Of a stretch of DNA of 27,401 nt, positions 14,969 through 22,015 are shown piece after piece. The DNA is from Candidatus Latescibacterota bacterium (GTDB lineage Bacteria > Latescibacterota > UBA2968 > UBA8231), in NCBI GenBank assembly GCA_022826515.1, contig JAJDUT010000079.1, forward strand, positions 1 through 27,401, in the 5' to 3' direction. The notes beneath the pieces were generated by a model, which was not told the DNA's origin, made no database searches, and saw only the letters and a program-made list of their open reading frames with translations. Position numbers and translations under genes: made by a program. The stretch's first letter is position 1. Each line of letters begins with the position of its first letter.

Positions 14969-17593
14969 TCAGCGGTCGTATCCGGCGATTACCGAGATGA
15001 AAAACCGCGACACCCCGCCATCGCGGGTACGCGCCACGGCCGGATCGGCAAATTCTTCGTGGCGCAGCTCAATGCCGGTGTTGGAAACCATGGTGTAGCC
15101 GATGTACGTGCCGCGCACCGTGAACATCAGCACCGAACTGGCCGAGCGCAGTTCGCGCTCCCGATCCACCCGGTCGATAAAACGGAAGGCCAGCACCGGC
15201 ATCAACGTGCGCGTAAACGGCACCCCCATCCCCTGCTGGCCAAACTGCACCAAGGTATTCTCGGTCAACGTCCAATCCACGCGCAGGATGGGCGCGATCT
15301 GATTCCACGACTCCACCGCCCGCCGCCGGTCGCTGGCGGTAACGTGCTTGTACAGATGCTTAATCATGGCTTGGACGCGCAGGCGCGCCAACTCGTACGT
15401 GTAGTCGGCCTTGTTGACCATCGTGAAGGTCTGCATGCGGGCATCCGCCGCTAGCTGCCGGTTCAAGATCCACTGGGCGTTGTTTTCAAGGTGGAGTTGG
15501 TCCAGCCGCGCCAGCCGGGTGCCGACAAACGAGGTATGCACCCACGAATCGGCCATCAGCAAGGCATCGGGCGTGGGCGGCTGGTCCGGGTTGTTGTTCT
15601 CACCGGCGCGAAAGACATACACCGAATCCGGCACCGTGTCCTCGACCCGCTTGCTGTCGTGATCGAGTTGGACTTTTCCCCAACGCGGCACGTCAAAGCC
15701 ATAAGACACCCGCCCGTAGCGCGACACCGCCTGCCCCGGCCCGGCGATTTCCTCTTGGCGATAGTAGCCCACCCCAGCCGACAGGCCGCGCCAATCCGGC
15801 AGAGCGACAAACCCGTGCAGGCCGCGCCGGTCGCGGTCGTAGGGGTAGTCGGGCTTGTTGTCGTTTTCGCGCTCGTCAATCACGCCGTTGTTGTTTAGGT
15901 CAATGCCATAGACAAACTCCTGCGGATCGGAATAATACAGCAAAAACGGCTCCTCAAAATCGGGCACCCCATTGGCGTTTTTGTCGTCGTCCGGGATGTT
16001 GTCGTTGTCTTCGTCTAGCCCGGGGAACACGCCCGACTCGGTCTCCGAGCCGTTAGGGTAATCGCGCAAATTGTCGTCGGCGTAGCGGTCGTTGTCGTCG
16101 TTGTCATCGACTAAGGGAAACTCCGAAAGCATCTGTTGGTCTCGGCTGTCGCCGCCCAAGTCGGTGTACAGCCGCACCCCGCCGCGCCGACTGTCGTACC
16201 CGCCGCCGTAGCGCGGCCCAATGCGGAAGAGCTCGCCGCCCACCTCCAAGCGGCCCACATCCTTGAGCGCATGGACGTACCACGCCGCGGTCCGCAACTG
16301 GTCGCGCTGGCCGCGCAGCACCGGGAAGCTGCGGTAGAGCAGGTTGCGCTGGTATTCGCCGCGCACCTTCAGGCCGACAAACGTGGCCGCGGCGTCAAAG
16401 CCGAAAAGCGTCTGGCCGGTGGTAAAGCCGTGGTCAAACTCCACGGCCCGGCGGTTGGAAAAATCGCGCACCTCCCCGGGCGCACGCACCCGCGTCTCAA
16501 AGGACGTGTTGCGCGGCGTAAACTGATTGCGCAGCGCGTCGAAAAAGGGGTGCTGTTGCGCCACCTCAATGCGGTAATCATTGGCCACCAACGCCCGCAC
16601 CCGCGCCCGGCGCGGCGCAAAATCCTCCGGCACCACAAACAGGTATTCCACCGCCTCCTCGCCGCGCACCTCGCGCAAGCCATCGCCGCGCCGCCCGCCC
16701 AACACTTGCGCTTGCAGCCCCGGCGCAAAGCGGTCGTCGGCCGGATCGCTGCTGATCGTGGCCTCGCCTTCCGGCCCTTCTCCTACCAATTCGAGCACAA
16801 TGTCGTACACGATGGCCCCGGCCTCGTCGCTTTGCGGCGAGTCATCGCGCACCCGCACGGTAATCTCGCTCGGCGGCTGCATGGCCGGATAGGGAATGCT
16901 GCCGCGCAAAAAGCCGCCTTCGCTGCCGCGGGCCGTATTGGCCTGATGCTGGTTGACCAACGTCGCGCCAAAGCGCAGCACATCGCCCACCCGGGTCTGC
17001 CAGTGCCCGGCGATGTTGTACACCGGATTTTCTTCGGTGCGCTCCAAGAAATCAATGAGCGTGCCGCGCCCTTGGGCCACCGGATCGGAAAAGCTGTTGA
17101 GCGTCGGAAACAGCGACGAGTCAAAGCCGCGCGTGGTCAGCAAGGTAATTTTGTTAGCCGGAAAGATCACGTCCCAGCGCAACCCATTGAAGCCGGCCTG
17201 GCGCAAGGTCAGCGGCGTAAACTCGGTGCGCACCTCGTCGCCCACCGTCAACGACCAGTGCCACGGGCCGTAGCTGTCGTGGGCGACGATTAGGTTGTTG
17301 AGCGAGCGATAGAGCCGGTCTTTGAGGATGCGGCTGCCGCCGGGCCGCTGCTCGTCTAGCTCATAGACTAAGAAGCCCTCGGCGAGAAAGCGGCCCAAGA
17401 AGTCGTAGCGCGGAGCCAAGCGGATCTCGCGGCGATAGGGCCGGTACAGGTCCTCGCCATAATTGGTGTACGCGCTCAGGGGCGGGCGGCGCAAGAAATG
17501 GCGCGAGGGTTCGGCGTCGGGCAAATCGGCCCACAGCGGACGCCCGGCCCACAGCAAGGCACTCCAGAGGATGGCTTGGCAGTAGGTACGCAT
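14969..17593 (-). CDS. Large outer-membrane-type protein with Asp-rich insert
   Basis: The 874-residue protein has a signal peptide (MRTYCQAILWSALLWAGRPLWA) and many amphipathic strands ending in aromatic residues, such as FLVYELDEQ, HWSLTVGDEVRTEF, DVLRFGATLVNQH, GVGYYRQEE and SRFFISVIAGYDR. This fits an outer-membrane beta-barrel or surface beta protein. Residues about 494-586 are full of Asp/Asn (LVDDNDDNDRYADDN, LDEDNDNIPDDDKNANG, DLNNNGVIDERENDN), resembling calcium-binding thrombospondin-3-like repeats. ATG 17593 follows AAAGGTGAT. The gene lies in the envelope operon, separated from the next gene by the transposase element and from the previous one by a palindrome. I cannot assign a named family; an outer-membrane component with a calcium-stabilised extracellular loop is the best reading. 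Confidence 0.7.
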   Translation of the reverse strand: MRTYCQAILWSALLWAGRPLWADLPDAEPSRHFLRRPPLSAYTNYGEDLYRPYRREIRLAPRYDFLGRFLAEGFLVYELDEQRPGGSRILKDRLYRSLNNLIVAHDSYGPWHWSLTVGDEVRTEFTPLTLRQAGFNGLRWDVIFPANKITLLTTRGFDSSLFPTLNSFSDPVAQGRGTLIDFLERTEENPVYNIAGHWQTRVGDVLRFGATLVNQHQANTARGSEGGFLRGSIPYPAMQPPSEITVRVRDDSPQSDEAGAIVYDIVLELVGEGPEGEATISSDPADDRFAPGLQAQVLGGRRGDGLREVRGEEAVEYLFVVPEDFAPRRARVRALVANDYRIEVAQQHPFFDALRNQFTPRNTSFETRVRAPGEVRDFSNRRAVEFDHGFTTGQTLFGFDAAATFVGLKVRGEYQRNLLYRSFPVLRGQRDQLRTAAWYVHALKDVGRLEVGGELFRIGPRYGGGYDSRRGGVRLYTDLGGDSRDQQMLSEFPLVDDNDDNDRYADDNLRDYPNGSETESGVFPGLDEDNDNIPDDDKNANGVPDFEEPFLLYYSDPQEFVYGIDLNNNGVIDERENDNKPDYPYDRDRRGLHGFVALPDWRGLSAGVGYYRQEEIAGPGQAVSRYGRVSYGFDVPRWGKVQLDHDSKRVEDTVPDSVYVFRAGENNNPDQPPTPDALLMADSWVHTSFVGTRLARLDQLHLENNAQWILNRQLAADARMQTFTMVNKADYTYELARLRVQAMIKHLYKHVTASDRRRAVESWNQIAPILRVDWTLTENTLVQFGQQGMGVPFTRTLMPVLAFRFIDRVDRERELRSASSVLMFTVRGTYIGYTMVSNTGIELRHEEFADPAVARTRDGGVSRFFISVIAGYDR

Positions 17594-17618
17594 AATTTTT
17601 GTATCACCTTTAGGTATT

Positions 17619-17646
17619 GTAGGGGCGACCGATCGGTCGCCCCTAC
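17619..17646. repeat. 28-bp perfect palindrome (REP-like), solitary copy 4
   Basis: The half-site GTAGGGGCGACCGA is followed by its exact reverse complement. Length, GTAGGG ends and the CGATCG centre match the transposase-linked palindromes, but the middle of each arm differs fully and is GC-rich. It lies in the 62-base gap between the FlgD-Ig protein gene and the outer-membrane protein gene. No T run follows on the minus strand, so it is not a standard terminator. In the transcript it would form a strong hairpin between two co-transcribed genes. Confidence 0.9.
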
Positions 17647-17655
17647 GTTATTACA

Positions 17656-19308
17656 TCAATACACCACCCCGACCAGACCCGTCCACACATCCCCGCGGTC
17701 GGCGTCGATTGCAACGCGCAACAGATAATGTCCGGGCGCGACCAACTGCCCGCTGGCGTCGCGGCCATCCCACGCTAGGCGCTTGCGGCCCGCTGCCGCC
17801 AGCCCATCCCACAGTACCCGCACCCGCCGCCCGGCCAAATCGTACAGCGCCACCGTCAGAGCCTGCGGGTGCTGCACCTTGGCCAAGTCAATTTGAATGT
17901 GTGCTGCACCCGCCGCCGCATTGAACGGATTGGGCCGCACCGACACGCCGGTGCGCGGCAGCGCCCGAGACACCACCCCTTCCCCCACCAACGTCCACGC
18001 CTCTTCTGCCACCGGCCGCCCGTACTGCCAATCCGCATCCGCCCCCAAGGCCACCGCCGCCCGCACCGCCAGCGTCGGCTGCAACAGCACCGAGGCAAAT
18101 TCCACTTCGAGCCGCCCGGACCGCCGCACCTGATGCTCAGCGCCCAACACCACGCCGAGCCCCGCATCGTCCCAGCCGGCCGCATATCCATCCTCCGGCA
18201 GCGCCACCCCATCAAACCGCACCTCTTGCACCACGCCCGGCAAGCCAATATGCACGCGGTCCAAGCCGAGGTCGTCCGGGCCGATTTCCACCTCGAAGGT
18301 GTACGTAAACGCAGTCTCCACGCCCAACACCGGCCGCAGCGGCGCAATGGCCGCGGCCACGGCTGCGGCAAAAAGCTGTTCCCCAAACGCGACCTTCACC
18401 TGCTCAAGCCTCGGCGCTTGCAGCGGATCGCGCGTTTCCATCACCGCCCGATACTGCACAAACCGCGCCGGCTCCGGCTCGGTCAGGGCCACGCCAGCGC
18501 CGACTTGGGCCAAATCCCACGCCGGCACCCGGTGCCATTCGGGCCACATTTCCCCATCTGCCGACGTGCGGAACTGCACCCGCAAGGCCGTGCCCGGCGG
18601 CGTCTGGCCCGCAAACCACACCCGCCCCAAGTTGACCGGCTGCCCGGCATCAAACACGGCCGACTCAAACGCACCCTCGGCGCGGAAGCCCTCGCCAAAC
18701 ACTTCCACCTCGCCAATGGAGACCCAGTTGGGCGGGTCTTCCCGCGTCAGCCGCAGGCGCACAAAGCGACCCAACACCGGCAGCGGCATCCCGTCGGCTC
18801 CGGTCTCAATCCACGTCGAATCGGCCGACGTATCGACCAGCGGGCGGGTGTTTTCGGCCTGTTGCGCCACCAACACCCAATCGTCGGGCGTGGCCTCGCG
18901 CGCCACTTCGAGGCGGTAGCCCTTGACGAAAAACAGCGGCCGTTGGGTCACGGTCTTGCCCGGCAGCAGGCGCACTTGGCTGACGCCGCGGTCGCCGCCC
19001 AAGTCAATGCGAATCCACTTGCCCAACACTTCGACCTCGTTGTCAAAGCGCCACTCGGTGCCGGTATCGCCGTCGGTGACGCTGCGGCGACCGCTCAGGG
19101 TGTTCGGCCCGGACGAAGCGACCGCAGCCAACGCGAGGTTGACCCCGTGAAAGGAGGCCAGCGACACTCCTCCCAAGCGGTCGAGCTCCGCGCCGTCAAA
19201 GAGGCCAGCCGCGAAACTGTCGGCCCCTTCCTGCACCCACTCGCCGGCCAGCGCCGGTGGGCCGCACAGCACGGCCAAGCCGACCCAAAAACACATCTTA
19301 CTCATCAT
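17656..19308 (-). CDS. Secreted discoidin-like protein with C-terminal FlgD/Ig-like domain
   Basis: The 550-residue protein has a signal peptide (MSKMCFWVGLAVLCGPPALA). Residues about 55-205 look like an F5/8 type C (discoidin) domain, with TLSGRRSVTDGDTGTEWRF, WIRIDLGGDRGVSQVRLLPG and RFVRLRLTREDPP then SIGEVEVFG. A beta-rich middle follows. The C-terminus has the FlgD/Ig-like pattern, with VRPNPFNAAAGAAHIQIDL, VALYDLAGRRVRVL, LAWDGRDASGQLVAPGHYLLRV. Such C-terminal domains are common in surface proteins of FCB-type bacteria, where related domains act in sorting. A role in binding glycans or surfaces is inferred. ATG 19308 is placed 9 bases after GGAGG; it overlaps the end of the STAS gene by 11 bases, which implies coupling. 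Confidence 0.8.
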   Translation of the reverse strand: MMSKMCFWVGLAVLCGPPALAGEWVQEGADSFAAGLFDGAELDRLGGVSLASFHGVNLALAAVASSGPNTLSGRRSVTDGDTGTEWRFDNEVEVLGKWIRIDLGGDRGVSQVRLLPGKTVTQRPLFFVKGYRLEVAREATPDDWVLVAQQAENTRPLVDTSADSTWIETGADGMPLPVLGRFVRLRLTREDPPNWVSIGEVEVFGEGFRAEGAFESAVFDAGQPVNLGRVWFAGQTPPGTALRVQFRTSADGEMWPEWHRVPAWDLAQVGAGVALTEPEPARFVQYRAVMETRDPLQAPRLEQVKVAFGEQLFAAAVAAAIAPLRPVLGVETAFTYTFEVEIGPDDLGLDRVHIGLPGVVQEVRFDGVALPEDGYAAGWDDAGLGVVLGAEHQVRRSGRLEVEFASVLLQPTLAVRAAVALGADADWQYGRPVAEEAWTLVGEGVVSRALPRTGVSVRPNPFNAAAGAAHIQIDLAKVQHPQALTVALYDLAGRRVRVLWDGLAAAGRKRLAWDGRDASGQLVAPGHYLLRVAIDADRGDVWTGLVGVVY

Positions 19309-19594
19309 CAATCCATGCCTCCAATCCCCAAAATTCTAACGTTCCCCGGATGGACAAACGAAGCTGCTGAAAGCGCAACCGCAACCCCAGTTGCCCCAAG
19401 CCGATCACGTCTTGCTGGATCAACGGATGCAGGCTCCGCACCTCATTCGCCACGATGCACACCTCGGTTATGCCCTCCTCGGCATACTCTTTCAGGAAGT
19501 CGTGCAGGATGGGGAACTCCCTCTTGTGGATATATCCCATCAGTTCGATGGTTAAGGTCTCGCCGCAGCGATCCAACGTGTTAATGCGTATCAT
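19298..19594 (-). CDS. Small STAS-domain-like protein
   Basis: The 98-residue protein is the size of a single STAS domain and has its layout: LTIELMGYIHKREFPIL, then a helix, a strand EVCIVANEVRSLHPL, a helix with IGLGQLGLRLRFQQL and a final strand before GLEAWIDDE. STAS proteins such as anti-anti-sigma factors bind HATPase partners. Here the usual Asp-Ser-Ser-Gly loop is not recognisable, so phosphorylation-based switching is doubtful. ATG 19594 follows GGAGGG by 7 bases; a TTG at 19607-19609 overlaps that site and was rejected. The gene lies 18 bases after the DUF4159 gene and overlaps the next gene. The family call is moderate and based on pattern, not on a search. Confidence 0.55.
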   Translation of the reverse strand: MIRINTLDRCGETLTIELMGYIHKREFPILHDFLKEYAEEGITEVCIVANEVRSLHPLIQQDVIGLGQLGLRLRFQQLRLSIRGTLEFWGLEAWIDDE

Positions 19595-19612
19595 GCTGAT
19601 ACCCTCCAAACG

Positions 19613-20392
19613 TCAATCCGCATCGACTAATTGCCGCGCCAGTGAGCCTTCTCGCGTCAGCGCATACACCACGAGATTGACGCCCAAATTATACACCAAC
19701 GGTTCCTCGGCACTGACCAGCATTGAGTGATTGGCTACGTTATTGACCAACGACCAATCCACCAATTCCCGACCAATGCCCGCCCAAAAATCGGCGTAGT
19801 TCCGCAGCGAATACACCCCCGCCAACTGATCGCCGATCACGATGCCCTCCAAATAGTCCGGGGTGCGCGGCGGGTAGTCCCCCGCCAAAAAGTGCATATC
19901 GCGCATCCCGCGCGGCAGGCTGTTTACATCGTAAAAGGAATGATAGAGCGGATGGGTTATCGCTAGGCGGCTAAACTGCCAATCCTTCCACTCTTGATAA
20001 CCCACCGCCTCAAAGCTGGCGCGAATCAGCGACCGCGCCGCCGGAATGTCCAATTCGGTGTCGCTGTAATCGGCCCACAACATGCTGACAATATCGACAA
20101 ACAGGAACCCGCCGCCGGTCAAATACGCGCCTAAATTGGCCGCCTCGCTGTCGGTAAAATCAAAGGGGGTATTGACCGTCAACAGGACGAAAGGGACCTG
20201 CAAAAGCTGCGGATCGTCCAGTCGTACTGCATCGCGCACTTCGACGTGGACTTGGGTCTTGGCCATCATCTTATCGGCCAACCCTTGCAGCATCCGTCGT
20301 TCCACCATCTGACGCGGCATCTGGTGATACCAGCGCACTTGGATGTTTTCAGCCCGTACACTCTCTTCGGCTCGTTCGATGGAAGGGCTGTA
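19613..20392. repeat. Direct repeat partner of 7847-8629
   Basis: The 3' 780 bases of this gene recur in the same orientation about 11.8 kb away at 7847-8629 (783 bases, one extra codon). The 78 bases at the stop-codon end are identical and the match ends abruptly at the shared AGGGCTGTA. Such a direct pair can recombine to delete or amplify the envelope genes between them. Confidence 0.85.
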
Positions 20393-20953
20393 GAGATTGG
20401 ACATATAGAGGAAGCCCTTGAGCTTGCGCCGGTCGGTGGGATCGACCACCACCATCGCCCGGTGCCGACCCGTGTCCAGCGCCTGCACATCCATCAGTTC
20501 CAAGGACAAATCAATCTCATCGGCCCCTTGCCGCGTCCCTTCCAACGCACCCGCTCGCATCTGCGGTCCAATCTGCCGCGTCGGGAAATCCGGCACCGGC
20601 AATTCCAGCCGATCCGGCAGCGACGCCGTCGGTACCCGCAGCGACGCCGCTTGCAACATCGGTAGGGGACGCGACGCCGTAGGGGCCGGACGCTGCGCCA
20701 CCACCGGAGCCGCTTGCAGGGCCGGACGCCGTACCAACGGACGCTGTTGGGGCCGCTGGCGACGGGTGAGGCTCCGCTGCGGCGGCGGGCGCTTGGTGAA
20801 CTCAACCATGATCTGTGGCAGCACCGGGTATTGCGTAACCCGCTCGTGGGGCATGAGGCCGAAAAGCACCAGTAGATGCAAGGCCAGCGACAACGCCAAG
20901 CAACTTTGCAGCTTGCTATTTTTGTGCAGCGGAACTTTCCATGGCCGTTTCAT
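19613..20953 (-). CDS. TonB-like N-terminus fused to DUF4159 domain
   Basis: The 446-residue protein has a basic start, a single membrane span (LALSLALHLLVLFGL, about 20-34) and a Pro/Arg/Gln-rich linker (for example KRPPPQRSLTRRQRPQQRP), the layout of TonB-type energy transducers. From about residue 180 it is a DUF4159 domain, with QVRWYHQMPRQMVERRM, FVLLTVNTPFDFTDSEAANL and YLTGGGFLFVDIVS, then HPLYHSFYDVNSLPRGMRD and YSLRNYADFWAG. DUF4159 is thought to have a ThuA/glutamine-amidotransferase-like fold; its function is unknown. ATG 20953 overlaps the stop of the glycosyltransferase gene (ATGA). The C-terminal 780 bases are repeated at 7847-8629. A membrane-anchored part of the envelope machinery encoded downstream is likely. 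Confidence 0.8.
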   Translation of the reverse strand: MKRPWKVPLHKNSKLQSCLALSLALHLLVLFGLMPHERVTQYPVLPQIMVEFTKRPPPQRSLTRRQRPQQRPLVRRPALQAAPVVAQRPAPTASRPLPMLQAASLRVPTASLPDRLELPVPDFPTRQIGPQMRAGALEGTRQGADEIDLSLELMDVQALDTGRHRAMVVVDPTDRRKLKGFLYMSNLYSPSIERAEESVRAENIQVRWYHQMPRQMVERRMLQGLADKMMAKTQVHVEVRDAVRLDDPQLLQVPFVLLTVNTPFDFTDSEAANLGAYLTGGGFLFVDIVSMLWADYSDTELDIPAARSLIRASFEAVGYQEWKDWQFSRLAITHPLYHSFYDVNSLPRGMRDMHFLAGDYPPRTPDYLEGIVIGDQLAGVYSLRNYADFWAGIGRELVDWSLVNNVANHSMLVSAEEPLVYNLGVNLVVYALTREGSLARQLVDAD

Positions 20954-22002
20954 TGGCCCACGTCCCTTCGCAAAGGATGAAGGTCAAGCATTCGCGTACG
21001 CTCTTGCATTTCTTCGCCCGAAATAGTCTGATGCGTTTCGTGGAATGCCATCAGGCTGTTGAGACGCATCTCCTCGGGAACGAAGGAGTCCGGCCATAGA
21101 GCGGCAAACCAAAATTCGAGCAGGTATAGCTTGAGATCGTTATTCTTCTTCACCATGAGGTCTATAGCCTTACGCCGCTTTTGCGATTCGGCAAACGCAT
21201 TTTGGGGGCTAAAAAAGTCGTGGTGATGATACAGGTGATAGCTCTGCGCCTTGGCCGCAAAGCGCATTTTATACCCATTCCGCATGAGACGATAGGCTAA
21301 ATCCCATCCTTCAGAATGAGGCAACGCTTCGTCAAAACCACCGACTTCCTCAAGGGCCGCACGCGGAGCCGCAGCATTGTGGGGATAAAAACTGATCCAA
21401 CCAATCGGCGAATCGGGCACTTGGTCAAAGAGCACTTGTACTTGGTCTTGCATCAATTTTAACTCTGGGAAGGGATACCCACCCTCTTGAGCGAACCGAT
21501 CAATCGCCGCGAAATCGGACTGTATCATCGTCTCGGTCACCCGAAATGCGTCGGGGTGTGTCCGCATGGTATGAGCTACCGAGGCCGGAATGTCCTCCCA
21601 AGGAAGCCCACTCTGTGGGTCTTGGACGTATTCCAAACGAGGCAAGCAATACTGAAACCCACTCGTCACGCCGTTGTAGCACTGAAATAGCTGCCAATGT
21701 TGAGCCAACCAATCGGGAGCCGGTAGCGCGTCTCCATCTAAAAAGGCGACTAGAGCTCCCTTCGCTTCCGCTATACCGATGTTCCGCGCCCGACAGCGCC
21801 CGACGTTGGTCTGCAAGGGGACGACTTTTATGGGTATTTGCTCATACGTACGCAGAAAATCGCCCGTTCCGTCCGTGCTGCCATCATCTATCACGATGGT
21901 CTCAAACTGGCCCTCGGAGAATGATTGAACAGCCAAGCCACTTAAAACAAGCCGCAACCGATCGTGCTGATTGTGGGCGGCGATGACGACAGAAATATCC
22001 AT
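20950..22002 (-). CDS. Family 2 glycosyltransferase
   Basis: The 350-residue enzyme has a GT-A fold for transfer of a sugar from a nucleotide donor. It opens MDISVVIAAHNQHDRL, carries IVIDDGSTDGT (37-46) for nucleotide binding and FLDGDALP (88-94) with the DxD-like metal site at 89-91. An acceptor-side region holds EVGGFDEALPHSEGWDLAYR. A His-rich YHLYHHHDFF lies near the C-terminus, and no membrane span is seen, so it is probably cytosolic. ATG 22002 follows AAAGGAG; the frame extends to 22107 but would overlap the upstream gene. It sits directly after the glycosyltransferase-transglutaminase fusion gene and overlaps the DUF4159 gene, so its product may modify the same substrate. Donor and acceptor cannot be told. 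Confidence 0.88.
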   Translation of the reverse strand: MDISVVIAAHNQHDRLRLVLSGLAVQSFSEGQFETIVIDDGSTDGTGDFLRTYEQIPIKVVPLQTNVGRCRARNIGIAEAKGALVAFLDGDALPAPDWLAQHWQLFQCYNGVTSGFQYCLPRLEYVQDPQSGLPWEDIPASVAHTMRTHPDAFRVTETMIQSDFAAIDRFAQEGGYPFPELKLMQDQVQVLFDQVPDSPIGWISFYPHNAAAPRAALEEVGGFDEALPHSEGWDLAYRLMRNGYKMRFAAKAQSYHLYHHHDFFSPQNAFAESQKRRKAIDLMVKKNNDLKLYLLEFWFAALWPDSFVPEEMRLNSLMAFHETHQTISGEEMQERTRMLDLHPLRRDVGQ

Positions 22003-22015
22003 TGCGCTCGCTCCT

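Noticed and set aside
17619..17646. Reading the solitary palindrome as a rho-independent terminator
   Set aside because: No T run follows in either direction, and its scaffold matches the transposase palindromes.
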